Shown: positions 8,891 through 17,150 of the stretch, one piece after another
Numbering within the stretch: the stretch's first letter is position 1
Layout: every line of letters starts with the position of its first letter
NCBI GenBank assembly: GCA_002842855.1
Contig: PHEE01000001.1
Coordinates: forward strand, 1-64,000
DNA length: 64,000 nt
Direction of reading: 5' to 3'
From: Alphaproteobacteria bacterium HGW-Alphaproteobacteria-4
GTDB taxonomy: Bacteria; Pseudomonadota; Alphaproteobacteria; Rhodobacterales; Rhodobacteraceae
The notes under the pieces: generated by a model
Seen by the model: the letters and a program-made list of their open reading frames with translations, nothing else
Database searches by the model: none
What the model was told of the DNA's origin: nothing
Program-made: the position numbers and the translations under genes

Positions 8891-9997
8891 TTAGGGCGCG
8901 GGGTGCCTGTCCAGCCTCAGCGCTGCCGCCAGATCGTCGCGCGCAATTGCGACGGTTTTCAAGATCGCAAAGACCTGGGCGCCGGGTTCCAGCGCCAGCA
9001 CGCGGGCTGACCGATCGGTGATCCGCGCCAATGCGGCATCGGGGCCGATGCGCAGGCCCACCGCCACGCCCCCCGGCCCCCCGGCAAGCGCGGTGACCTC
9101 GGCAGGTAGAATGTTCAAGGCCGAAATCGCCTCGGGGCGCGCCCGCGCCAACATCACATCGTCTGCCGCAATGCGCAGCCTGACCGGCGAGCCAACAGCG
9201 GCCACGATCAGCGGCACGAACAGCCGCCCCGCCGGGTGCGCAAGTTCGCTAAGGCCGTCGTCAACATGATGCGCCGCGACCGTCGCCGCCAGCACCGCCC
9301 CCGCACCGCGCGGCCCCAGCGCCCCCGCCAACGCGGGGTCGGCCAGGACCTCGGCCAGCGGCCCCGCCGCCGCAACCCCGCCCGCCGCTAGCACCACCAC
9401 GTTTTCGGCCAGCCGCGCCAATTCCGCAATGTCATGGCTGACGTAAAGAATAGGCAGCCCGTGCAACCCGCAAAGCCGCTCCAGATAAGGCAGTATCTCG
9501 GCCTTGCGCACCGCATCGAGCGCGGCCAGCGGCTCGTCAAGCAGCATCAGGCATGGCCGGGTCAACAGCGCGCGGCCAATCGCGACCCGCTGCCGTTCGC
9601 CCCCCGAAAGGCCGGCCACCCGGCGGCCCAGCAGCGGCCCAAGGTCGAGCATCTGGACCACCTCGCCCCAGCCCGGCCCCGGCAAACCGCGCGCGCGCCG
9701 GTCGGCATACCGCAGGTTTCCCGCTACCGACAGATGCGCGAAAAGACGCGCGTCCTGAAATACATAGGCAATTCCGCGCGCCTCGGGCGGCAGCCATAGA
9801 CCCGGCGCCTGCCAGACCTCGCCACCAAAGCGCACGCTGCCCGTCGCTGCCCGCTCCAGCCCCGCAATTACCCGCAGCAGGGTTGATTTGCCCGCCCCCG
9901 AGGCGCCGAAGATGGCCGTTACCCCGTCGGGGGCGAATTCTTGCGCCACCCGCAAGGCAAATCCGGGCCGCGCAAGGGCTACATCCACCGTCAGCAT
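8891..9997 (-). CDS. modC: Molybdenum ABC transporter ATPase ModC
   Basis: The 368-residue ATPase has Walker A GASGAGKS, signature LSGGERQR, Walker B LMLLDEPLAALD and switch His in YVSHDIAE. A C-terminal Mop-like (TOBE) domain starts around residue 290, as in ModC proteins that bind molybdate. The start shares bases with the modB stop (TGATG), and an alternative GTG sits one codon upstream. The protein powers molybdate import with ModAB. Confidence 0.92.
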   Translation of the reverse strand: MLTVDVALARPGFALRVAQEFAPDGVTAIFGASGAGKSTLLRVIAGLERAATGSVRFGGEVWQAPGLWLPPEARGIAYVFQDARLFAHLSVAGNLRYADRRARGLPGPGWGEVVQMLDLGPLLGRRVAGLSGGERQRVAIGRALLTRPCLMLLDEPLAALDAVRKAEILPYLERLCGLHGLPILYVSHDIAELARLAENVVVLAAGGVAAAGPLAEVLADPALAGALGPRGAGAVLAATVAAHHVDDGLSELAHPAGRLFVPLIVAAVGSPVRLRIAADDVMLARARPEAISALNILPAEVTALAGGPGGVAVGLRIGPDAALARITDRSARVLALEPGAQVFAILKTVAIARDDLAAALRLDRHPAP

Positions 9998-10677
9998 CAC
10001 GCCCCCCAGCCCTGCGGAAAGCGGCGGTTGAGGCTGTAGACCGCAAGCAGCATTGCAAACGACCCCACCAGCATCAGCGCCGAAAGCGCATGCGCCTCGG
10101 CCAACCGGATCGTCTCGACATGCTCGTAAATCGCAATCGAGATCACCTTGGTGCGGCCCGGAATATTGCCCCCCACCATCAGCACCACACCAAACTCGCC
10201 CAGAGTATGCGCGAAGGTCAGCACCATCGCCGTCATCACCCCGCGCGCCGAAAGCGGCAGCGCCACCGTGCAAAAACGGTCGAGCGGCCCCGCGCGCAGG
10301 CTGGCGGCGGCCTCCATCGGCGCCCGGCCCAGTGCCTCGAACGCCGCTTGTAAAGGCTGCACCGCGAACGGCAGCGAATAGATCATCGAGGCCAGCACGA
10401 GGCCGGTGAAGCTGAAAGTCAGCGTCTCGCCGGTGAGGGTGAGAAAGGCACCGCCCAAGGGCGCGCGGGGCGAAAAGGTGATGAGCAGGTAGAACCCCAG
10501 CACCGTCGGCGGCAGCACCAACGGCAGCGCGGTGATGGCTTCGACCAGCGGCTTTGCCCGGGTGCGGGTATGTGCCAGCCACCACGCCAGCGGCAGCGCG
10601 AGCAGCAAGAGCGCCAGCGTTACCACTGCCCCCAGCCGCAGCGTTAGCCAGAGCGGGCCAAGGTCGGGCAGGGTCAC
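9997..10677 (-). CDS. modB: Molybdate ABC transporter permease ModB
   Basis: The 226-residue membrane protein has five or six helices and the EAA-type loop seen as EALGRAPMEAAASLRAGPLDRF, followed by TLGEFGVVLMVGGNIPGRT, which is characteristic of ModB. The GTG at 10677 overlaps the modA stop and is the best start, because the preceding in-frame residues merely read the modA 3' end in another frame. Confidence 0.92.
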   Translation of the reverse strand: MTLPDLGPLWLTLRLGAVVTLALLLLALPLAWWLAHTRTRAKPLVEAITALPLVLPPTVLGFYLLITFSPRAPLGGAFLTLTGETLTFSFTGLVLASMIYSLPFAVQPLQAAFEALGRAPMEAAASLRAGPLDRFCTVALPLSARGVMTAMVLTFAHTLGEFGVVLMVGGNIPGRTKVISIAIYEHVETIRLAEAHALSALMLVGSFAMLLAVYSLNRRFPQGWGA

Positions 10678-11414
10678 GGCGCGGCCGCGTAGCCAAAGCG
10701 GGTGTTGATTGCCTGCGCCTCGGGGGTTTTCAGCCAATCGAGAAAGCCGCGCGCCGCCGGGTTGCCCGCGCCATGGGCAAGCAGTACCGCATCTTGCCGG
10801 ATCGGCTGGAACAGGTCCTGCGGCACCAGCCAGCGGCTGCCCCCGGTATCATCCGCCACCGCCGACAGCGCCACGAAACCGGCTTCGGCAGCGCCACTTG
10901 CCACCATCGCGTTGGTCTGGCCGATGTTCTCGCCCGTCACGATGCGCGGCTGCACCGTTTGCCAAAGCCCCAGCGCCTCCAGCGCCTGTTTCGCCGCCAC
11001 GCCATAGGGGGCAAGGTCGGGGTTGGCGATGGCAAGGTGGCGCAGCCCCGGGTCGGTCAGGGCCGCCAGCGGATCGGCGCCGATGCGGGCCGGATCGGGC
11101 GACCAGAGCGCCAGCGCCCCCACCGCATAGGTAAAGCGCGTGCCCGCCACGCCCGCACCCTCGGCCTCAATCCGCGCCGGGGTGGCGGCATCGGCTGAAA
11201 GCAATGCGTCATAGGGCGCGCCTTCGCCGATCTGCGCGTAAAGCTTGCCGGTCGATCCGGTGGTCAAGGTGATCTGGTGCCCGCTCGCGGCGCTGAAAGC
11301 TGCCGCCTGTGTCTCGGCGGCAGTAGCGTAGTTTGCCGCCACAGCGACCAGCGCGGTATCGGCCGCCGCCGGGCCGGCACACAAGAACAGGGCAAGCAGG
11401 GTGCGGCGCAGCAT
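10674..11414 (-). CDS. modA: Molybdate-binding periplasmic protein ModA
   Basis: The 246-residue protein has a signal peptide (MLRRTLLALFLCAGPAAA). ModA features include VAVAANYATAAE, the oxyanion-binding segment TTGSTGKLYAQI, and GENIGQTNAMVASGAAEAGFV. It binds molybdate or tungstate and hands it to ModBC. A Mo-box lies 10 bases upstream of the start, so it is probably repressed when molybdate is plentiful. Confidence 0.93.
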   Translation of the reverse strand: MLRRTLLALFLCAGPAAADTALVAVAANYATAAETQAAAFSAASGHQITLTTGSTGKLYAQIGEGAPYDALLSADAATPARIEAEGAGVAGTRFTYAVGALALWSPDPARIGADPLAALTDPGLRHLAIANPDLAPYGVAAKQALEALGLWQTVQPRIVTGENIGQTNAMVASGAAEAGFVALSAVADDTGGSRWLVPQDLFQPIRQDAVLLAHGAGNPAARGFLDWLKTPEAQAINTRFGYAAAP

Positions 11415-11423
11415 AGCGGTGTC

Positions 11424-11453
11424 CTTCGTTATTTCCGTTCGAACATAACGAAG
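11424..11453. promoter_or_regulatory. Mo-box (ModE-type operator) upstream of modABC
   Basis: A perfect 9-bp inverted repeat, CTTCGTTAT and ATAACGAAG, is separated by 12 bases. This resembles known ModE operators (CGTTAT...ATAACG). It ends ten bases before the modA start, where a bound repressor would block RNA polymerase. Confidence 0.8.
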
Positions 11454-11523
11454 CTAAAACGCCGTGCAAGCCGAAAAATGCCGCCCGCTGCCGGGGCGCA
11501 GGCGGGGGGCCGTCTGCCCCCGC

Positions 11524-11590
11524 GGCGCGGGCGACCCCGCGGCGGGGCCGCCCGCGCCTTTCCCCCCGAGGGTATTTTCACGTTGAAGAC
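11524..11590 (-). repeat. GC-rich palindrome plus dispersed GGGTATTT...GTTGAAGA motif at the modE 3' end
   Basis: A near-perfect palindrome (11524-11558) is followed by a block (11562-11590) reading GAGGGTATTTTCACGTTGAA on the plus strand. The same block, with a few changes, follows a GC palindrome at 35528-35550. Here it overlaps the last codons of the ModE-type gene. It is probably a transcription terminator and member of an intergenic repeat family. Confidence 0.55.
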
Positions 11591-11937
11591 AGGGGGGCGG
11601 GCGGGCGCAGCGCTTGCAGGTCGATGATGGCGGGGGCGGCGGCGGTTTCGGCAGCGGCCTGCATGGCGGTATAGGCCACCAGCACCCGATGCCCGGTTTC
11701 GGTCAGATGCGCGCCGCCGCCGTGGGCGCCGCCCCGCGCCGATGCAACCAGCGGGCCCGAAAACATCGCATTGAGCACCTCGACCAGCGACCAGGCGCGC
11801 TTGTAGCTCATGCCCATCCGCGCCGCAGCGGCGGAAATCGAGCCGGTTTCGGCGATCAGCGCCAGCAGGTCTGCCTTGCCGGGGCCGATAAAGGCGCCGT
11901 CGTCGAAGTGCAGCCGGAGGCGCAGCCGAGGCGGCAT
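11578..11937 (-). CDS. One-domain ModE-type winged-helix regulator
   Basis: The 119-residue protein corresponds to the N-terminal DNA-binding half of ModE. It has LLALIAETGSISAAAARMGMSYKRAW, split here as DLLALIAETGSISAAAA and GMSYKRAWSLVEVLN, then the wing (GGAHLTETG). The C-terminal tandem Mop (molybdate-binding) domains of E. coli ModE (about 262 residues) are absent. It lies just upstream of modABC and two bases after the FAH gene. It is the obvious candidate to bind the adjacent Mo-box, but how it senses molybdate is unclear. Confidence 0.85.
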   Translation of the reverse strand: MPPRLRLRLHFDDGAFIGPGKADLLALIAETGSISAAAARMGMSYKRAWSLVEVLNAMFSGPLVASARGGAHGGGAHLTETGHRVLVAYTAMQAAAETAAAPAIIDLQALRPPAPLSST

Positions 11938-11939
11938 GC

Positions 11940-12794
11940 TCAGCCCTGCCGCACGGCTTGGGTCTGGGTGCCAAGCCCGTCGATGCCGAGCCGCATGGTT
12001 TGGCCCGCGCGCAGATAGACTGGCGGCTTTTGCCCCATGCCGACGCCGGGCGGGGTGCCGGTGGCAATGATGTCGCCCGGCTGCAACGACATGAACCGGC
12101 TGACGTAGGCGATCAGTTCGGCCACCCCGAACACCATCGTCGCGGTGCTTCCTTGCTGGCGCATCACCCCGTCCAGTTCCAGCCACAGGTGCAGCGCCTG
12201 CGGGTCGGGCACCTCGTCAGGCGTTACCAGCCAGGGACCGATCGGGCCGAAGCTGTCGCAGCCCTTGCCCTTGTCCCAGGTGCCGCCGCGGTTCATCTGA
12301 TAGTCGCGCTCGCTCACGTCATTGACGACGCAATAGCCCGCGACATGGGTCAGCGCGTCTTCTCGCGCGATGTAGCTGCCGCCGCGCCCGATCACCACGC
12401 CCAGCTCTACCTCCCAGTCGGTTTTCTCCGACCCGCGCGGCAGCGCCACGCCATCGTCAGGGCCGCAGATGGCGCTGGTCCATTTGTTGAAGATGATCGG
12501 CTCGGCCGGCACCGGCAGCCCCGATTCGGCGGCGTGGTCGGCGTAGTTCAGGCCGATGCAGACGAACTTGCCCACCGCGCCAACGCAGGGCCCCAGCCGC
12601 AGCCCTGCTTGCGGCACCCCCGGCACCAGCGGCAGGCTTTCGGGGGCAAGTGCCGCGATCTGCGCCAGCGCTTCGGGCAGCAGCAGCGCCCCGGCAATGT
12701 CGCCCACCACACCGGTCAGGTCGCGCACCCGCCCGCCCGCATCGAGAATCCCCGGCCGCTCTGCCCCAGCCGCGCCGTATCGCACAAGTTTCAT
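11940..12794 (-). CDS. Fumarylacetoacetate hydrolase (FAH) family protein
   Basis: The 284-residue protein shows the FAH C-terminal fold: IGLNYADHAAESG, FNKWTSAICGPDD, the metal-binding TDWEVELGVVIGR (Glu/Asp ligands), GYCVVNDVSERDYQ, and GDIIATGTPPGVGMG. Members hydrolyse or isomerise acylpyruvates and related 2-oxo acids, and many are annotated as ureidoglycolate lyase or 2-hydroxyhepta-2,4-dienedioate isomerase. The substrate is not resolvable here. The start MKLVRYG at 12794 was preferred to an upstream extension of 11 residues. Confidence 0.88.
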   Translation of the reverse strand: MKLVRYGAAGAERPGILDAGGRVRDLTGVVGDIAGALLLPEALAQIAALAPESLPLVPGVPQAGLRLGPCVGAVGKFVCIGLNYADHAAESGLPVPAEPIIFNKWTSAICGPDDGVALPRGSEKTDWEVELGVVIGRGGSYIAREDALTHVAGYCVVNDVSERDYQMNRGGTWDKGKGCDSFGPIGPWLVTPDEVPDPQALHLWLELDGVMRQQGSTATMVFGVAELIAYVSRFMSLQPGDIIATGTPPGVGMGQKPPVYLRAGQTMRLGIDGLGTQTQAVRQG

Positions 12795-13093
12795 ACCGCT
12801 ACTCCCGTTTGGCGCTACCCTAGCCACTCGCCCACGCTACGGAAAGCCCAACCAACGCATCCGGCCATAACGATTTGTAAAGGAACGACAAACAGGCCAC
12901 AATGCGGTCGCCATGCCGCAGCGCGGCAGAAAGTAACGTAGGGGAAATGTAACAGATTTGTTGCAAGCGCCGCGATTCGCGGCAAATCTGGCGCCAGCGA
13001 AGGCGCGGCGTCGTTGGAACGTCACAAAAGGCGCCTATTGCAGTCATGTGCCCGTCCGGGCCCTGACATCAATAAACGGGGAGAATGTCTGAA
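12795..13093. other. Divergent intergenic region with a hairpin at 12953-12990
   Basis: About 300 bases between the FAH gene and the ABC binding-protein gene, with no gene seen. An interrupted inverted repeat has CAGATTTG at 12953-12960 and CAAATCTG at 12983-12990, with an inner CCGCG/CGCGG pairing. It could be an operator, an mRNA leader hairpin, or a terminator. The run around 12870-12960 is richer in A/T and probably holds promoters. Confidence 0.35.
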
Positions 13094-14197
13094 ATGACGA
13101 TGAAACCGATGCACTGGCTTGCCGGCGCTGCCGCGCTGTTGTCCACCACCGCGCTTGTGCAGGCGCAAGATCTGGCGGCGCTTGAAGCCGCCGCCAAGGC
13201 CGAGGGCGCGCTGACCACCATCGCTCTGCCGCATGACTGGTGCGGCTATGGCGACGTGATCGCGGGCTTCAAGGCCAAATACCCCTGGATCACCGTAAAC
13301 GAGCTGAACCCCGACGCCGGTTCCGCCGACGAGGTCGAGGCGATTCGCGCCAACAAGGGCAATACCGGCCCGCAGGCGCCCGACGTGATCGACGTGGGGC
13401 TGGCCTATGGCCCGGCCGCCAAGGAAGAGGGCCTGATCCAGCCCTACAAGGTTGCCGCCTGGGACGAGATTCCCGACAGCATCAAGGATGCCGACGGCTA
13501 CTGGTATGGCGACTATTACGGCGTGATGTCGTTCATGGTGAACAAGGATCTGGTCGATAACGTGCCGACCGACTGGGCCGACCTGCTCAAGCCCGAATAC
13601 AAGGCTTCGGTGGCGCTGGCCGGCGATCCGCGCGCCTCGAACCAGGCGATTCTGGCGGTGCTGGGCGCGGGCCTGTCGGCGGGCGGCGCGGCGGGCGCCG
13701 AATCGGGCGCCAAGGGCCTTGCCTACTTTGCCGAGATGAACAAGGCGGGCAACTTCGTTCCCGTCATCGGCAAGGCTGGCACGCTGGCGCAAGGCGCCAC
13801 CCCGATCGTGCTGATGTGGGACTACAACGCCCTTTCGGCACGCGACAACCTCAAGGGCAACCCGCCGGTGGAAGTTGTGGTTCCGGCCACGGGCGTGCTT
13901 GCGGGGGTCTATGTGCAGGCGATCTCGGCCTATGCGCCGCACCCGAACGCGGCGAAACTCTGGATGGAGTTCCTCTATTCGGATGAAGGCCAGAACCTCT
14001 GGCTCAAGGGCTATTGCCACCCGGCGCGCTTCAACGCGATGGCGGCGGCGGGCAAGATTCCGGCCGAGCTGATGGCCGCGCTGCCCCCGGCTGAGGCCTA
14101 TGAGGCCGCCTACTTCCCGACGCTGGAAGAACAGGCCGCCAACAAGGACGCCGTCACCGCCGGTTGGGATGCCGTGGTAGGCGCCAACGTGCAATAA
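13094..14197 (+). CDS. ABC transporter substrate-binding protein (iron/polyamine-type, family 1)
   Basis: This 367-residue secreted protein has signal peptide MTMKPMHWLAGAAALLSTTA, then a two-lobe binding fold. It includes GALTTIALPHDWCGYGDVI, GYWYGDYYGVMSFMVNKD and WADLLKPEYKASVAL, the pattern seen in PotD/AfuA-like binding proteins. ATG 13094 is chosen because the GGGGAGA ribosome site sits ten bases away, whereas ATG 13085 lies only one or two bases from it. It heads a four-gene importer, and the ligand is unknown. Confidence 0.88.
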   Translation: MTMKPMHWLAGAAALLSTTALVQAQDLAALEAAAKAEGALTTIALPHDWCGYGDVIAGFKAKYPWITVNELNPDAGSADEVEAIRANKGNTGPQAPDVIDVGLAYGPAAKEEGLIQPYKVAAWDEIPDSIKDADGYWYGDYYGVMSFMVNKDLVDNVPTDWADLLKPEYKASVALAGDPRASNQAILAVLGAGLSAGGAAGAESGAKGLAYFAEMNKAGNFVPVIGKAGTLAQGATPIVLMWDYNALSARDNLKGNPPVEVVVPATGVLAGVYVQAISAYAPHPNAAKLWMEFLYSDEGQNLWLKGYCHPARFNAMAAAGKIPAELMAALPPAEAYEAAYFPTLEEQAANKDAVTAGWDAVVGANVQ

Positions 14198-14215
14198 GCG
14201 GTCCTGACCGCCATG

Positions 14216-14241
14216 CCCGCCCCGGAGCGTTCCGGGGCGGG
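14216..14241 (+). terminator. Intercistronic hairpin between binding-protein and permease genes
   Basis: The 11-bp stem CCCGCCCCGGA / TCCGGGGCGGG has a 4-base loop and no T-run. Such hairpins after binding-protein genes commonly act as mRNA stabilisers or partial terminators, giving more binding protein than permease. Confidence 0.6.
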
Positions 14242-14273
14242 TGATTTGCTGCCTTTTGAATCCGGACCCACGC

Positions 14274-15149
14274 ATGACCGCATCCACTCCCGTAACCGCC
14301 AGACGGCGCTTGCCGCTGAACTGGCTCGGCATCGTGCCGTTTGCGGCCTTCGCGATACTGTTTCTGATCTGGCCCACGATGAATATCGTGGTCGGCGCCT
14401 TTCGCAATTCGGCGGGCGAGACGACGCTTGACAACGTCATCGGCCTTTTCACGCCGTCGATCATGGCTTCCTACTGGATTTCGATCAAAATCTCGGTGGC
14501 TTCTGCGCTTTTGGGCTGTGGCATCGGCTTTGCGGTTGCCGCTGCGTTCACGCTTGGCGGCCTGCCGCAATGGGTGCGCGGACCGCTGCTGACCTTTTCG
14601 GGGGTCGCGTCGAACTTTGCCGGGGTGCCGCTGGCCTTTGCCTTCATTGCCACGCTGGGGCGGCTGGGGCTGGTTACGGTGCTGCTCAAAAGCTGGTTCG
14701 GCATCAACATCTACACGATGGGCTTCAATCTGCTCAGCTTCTGGGGCCTGACCGCGACCTACCTGTTTTTTCAGATTCCGCTGATGATCCTGATCATCAC
14801 CCCCGCACTTGACGGGTTGAAGAAGGAATGGAAGGAGGCCGCGCAAATCCTCGGTGCCTCGGGCTTTCAATACTGGCGCATGGTGGCGCTGCCGATCCTG
14901 TTTCCCGCCCTGCTGGGCACCTTCGCGCTCTTGTTTGCCAACGCGTTCGGCGCGGTTGCCACCGCCTATGCGCTGACCGGGTCTTCGATGTCGATCGTGC
15001 CGATCCTGCTGTTTGCGCAAATCCGCGGCGACGTGCTGCAAGACCCGCATCTGGGCTACGCGCTCGCTTTTGGCATGATCGTGGTCACCGGGTTTGCCAA
15101 TGTGGTCTATGTCTGGCTGCGGGCGCGTTCGGAAAGGTGGATGCAATGA
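14274..15149 (+). CDS. ABC transporter permease (first subunit)
   Basis: The 291-residue inner-membrane protein has about six helices and the EAA loop KEWKEAAQILGASGFQYWRMVALPILFP, seen in parts as EAAQILGASG and ALPILFPALL, which docks the ATPase. It pairs with the next permease, whose ATG overlaps this stop (ATGA). It belongs to the MalF/PotB-type membrane family. Confidence 0.92.
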   Translation: MTASTPVTARRRLPLNWLGIVPFAAFAILFLIWPTMNIVVGAFRNSAGETTLDNVIGLFTPSIMASYWISIKISVASALLGCGIGFAVAAAFTLGGLPQWVRGPLLTFSGVASNFAGVPLAFAFIATLGRLGLVTVLLKSWFGINIYTMGFNLLSFWGLTATYLFFQIPLMILIITPALDGLKKEWKEAAQILGASGFQYWRMVALPILFPALLGTFALLFANAFGAVATAYALTGSSMSIVPILLFAQIRGDVLQDPHLGYALAFGMIVVTGFANVVYVWLRARSERWMQ

Positions 15150-15928
15150 CCAAGCTCTGGTCCTGGCTCGCGCTTGCCGTCGGCCTGATCTACTTTTTCC
15201 TGCCGCTGATCGGCATGACCGAGTTTTCGCTGAAAATGCGGCGCGGCGAGTATTCGTTTGATGCCTACCGCGCGGTGCTTGAAGACCCGCGCTTTCAGCA
15301 GACCTTCTCTTACTCGGTATTCATGGCGTTGTTGACCATTGTGTTCGGGGTGCTGCTGGTGGTGCCCACCGCCTATTGGGTGCGCCTGAAACTGCCCCGC
15401 ATCCGCCCCTATATCGAGTTCATCACCCTGCTGCCGCTGGTGATTCCGCCCATCGTCATCGTGTTCGGCTATATCCGGCTTTACAACACCTCCAGCTGGC
15501 TGCCGCTGACCGGCACCGCGATGGGCACCAACCTTCTGCTGATGTTCGGCTATGCCACACTGTCGCTGCCCTACATGTACCGCGCCGTTGATACCGGGCT
15601 GCGCTCCATCGACGTCGGCACCCTGACCGAGGCGGCGCAATCGCTTGGCGCTGGCTGGGTGACGATTCTGGCGCGCGTGATCCTGCCCAATGTGCTGGTG
15701 GCGGTGCTCTCGGGCGCGTTCCTGACTTTCGCCATCGTGATTGGCGAATTCGTGCTGGCGGCACTGCTCAACCGCCCGGCCTTCGGGCCATACCTGCAAC
15801 TGATGGGCGCCAACCGCGCCTACGAACCGGCGGCGCTGGCGGTGATCGCGTTCGCCATCACCTGGGCCTGCATGGGGCTGATCCAGCTTATCACCCGGTT
15901 CTCCAAACACACGAAGGCGGCGCGCTGA
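15146..15928 (+). CDS. ABC transporter permease (second subunit)
   Basis: The 260-residue membrane protein has six helices and the EAA loop TEAAQSLGAGWVTILARVILP. It resembles PotC-type permeases, for example in LPLVIPPIVIVFGY and VIGEFVLAALLN. It overlaps both neighbours by a few bases, showing tight co-translation. Confidence 0.92.
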   Translation: MTKLWSWLALAVGLIYFFLPLIGMTEFSLKMRRGEYSFDAYRAVLEDPRFQQTFSYSVFMALLTIVFGVLLVVPTAYWVRLKLPRIRPYIEFITLLPLVIPPIVIVFGYIRLYNTSSWLPLTGTAMGTNLLLMFGYATLSLPYMYRAVDTGLRSIDVGTLTEAAQSLGAGWVTILARVILPNVLVAVLSGAFLTFAIVIGEFVLAALLNRPAFGPYLQLMGANRAYEPAALAVIAFAITWACMGLIQLITRFSKHTKAAR

Positions 15929-16977
15929 TGGCATTTCTCGATATCGAACACCTCGAAAAATCCTACGGCACCACCAAGGTGGTAAAAGATTTCAACCTTG
16001 CCGTGGACAAGGGCGAGTTCGTTTCATTCCTTGGCCCCTCGGGCTGCGGCAAAACCACCACCCTGCGCATGGTGGCGGGGTTTGAAACCCCCTCGCAGGG
16101 CGCCATCCACATCGACGGCAAGGATATGCTGCGCCTGCGCCCCAACCAGCGCAACATCGGCATGGTGTTTCAGGCCTATGCGCTTTTTCCCAACCTCACG
16201 GTGGCGCAGAACGTGGCCTTCGGCCTCAAGGTCGCGGGCACCGACAAGGGCGTGATAGCCGAGCGGGTGGCCGAAATGCTTGAAACCATCGGCCTGCCCG
16301 AACTTGGCAACCGCTATCCATTCCAGCTTTCGGGTGGCCAGCAACAGCGCGTGGCGCTGGCCCGCGCGCTGGCGGTGCGCCCGCAGGTCTTGCTGCTTGA
16401 TGAGCCGCTTTCCGCGCTCGATGCAAAGATCCGCGTCTCCTTGCGCGGCGAGATCCGGGCGATCCAGCAAAAGCTGGGCATCACCACGATCTATGTCACC
16501 CACGATCAGGAAGAGGCGCTCAGCATGTCTGACCGCATCGTGGTCATGCATCAGGGCATCGCCGACCAGGTTGGCACGCCGTTTGAAATCTACAATCGCC
16601 CGACCACCCGCTTTGTCGCCAATTTTGTCGGCACCCTGACGCTGCTTGAGGCGCAGGTGCTTGACCCCGCCACCGGGCGGGTGTCGATCGGCGGGGTCGA
16701 GGCAACGCTCGGGCGGCGCTTGCCCAAGGGCGCTGTCACGCTGGCGGTGCGGCCCGAGATGGTCAGCCTGGGGTCCGCGCCGGGGCGCGAGACCGAAGTG
16801 ACCGGGCGCATTGTCGATGTCGATTTTCTCGGCTCGGTGATCCGCCTGCGGGCGCAGATCGGGCAATCGGTGCTGGCTTTCGACACCTTCAACAACTCGC
16901 ACGCGAACCCACCGAAGGTCGGGTCCGAAGTCACCCTGTCGCTCGCCGCCCGCGACCTTCTGCTGATCGGTGATTAG
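15928..16977 (+). CDS. ABC transporter ATP-binding protein (PotA/FbpC type)
   Basis: The 349-residue ATPase has Walker A GPSGCGKT, Q-loop VFQAYALFPNLT, signature LSGGQQQR, Walker B VLLLDEPLSALD, and switch His THDQEE. The C-terminal TOBE domain starts near residue 270. The start TGATG overlaps the permease stop. It energises the upstream importer. Confidence 0.93.
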   Translation: MAFLDIEHLEKSYGTTKVVKDFNLAVDKGEFVSFLGPSGCGKTTTLRMVAGFETPSQGAIHIDGKDMLRLRPNQRNIGMVFQAYALFPNLTVAQNVAFGLKVAGTDKGVIAERVAEMLETIGLPELGNRYPFQLSGGQQQRVALARALAVRPQVLLLDEPLSALDAKIRVSLRGEIRAIQQKLGITTIYVTHDQEEALSMSDRIVVMHQGIADQVGTPFEIYNRPTTRFVANFVGTLTLLEAQVLDPATGRVSIGGVEATLGRRLPKGAVTLAVRPEMVSLGSAPGRETEVTGRIVDVDFLGSVIRLRAQIGQSVLAFDTFNNSHANPPKVGSEVTLSLAARDLLLIGD

Positions 16978-17018
16978 GCGGGGCGTTTTCGGTGCGCCGC
17001 CTTGCCTGGTCCCAGACC

Positions 17019-17059
17019 GGGCAGCGCCAGAACCGCCCCCACGGGGGCGGGCGCTGCCC
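17019..17059 (+). terminator. Long GC hairpin after the ABC importer operon
   Basis: The outer arms GGGCAGCGC / GCGCTGCCC enclose an inner CCGCCCCC / GGGGGCGG stem. There is no T-tract, so it is either a factor-dependent terminator or an mRNA 3'-end stabiliser for the ABC operon. Confidence 0.5.
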
Positions 17060-17150
17060 CTCGGCATCGCGTCGCCAAGCGTAGGTCGCCCATGAACCTC
17101 GCCCCGGCACCACACCAGAGGCCCTTTCGCGCGGCCCCGCACCCCGCTAT

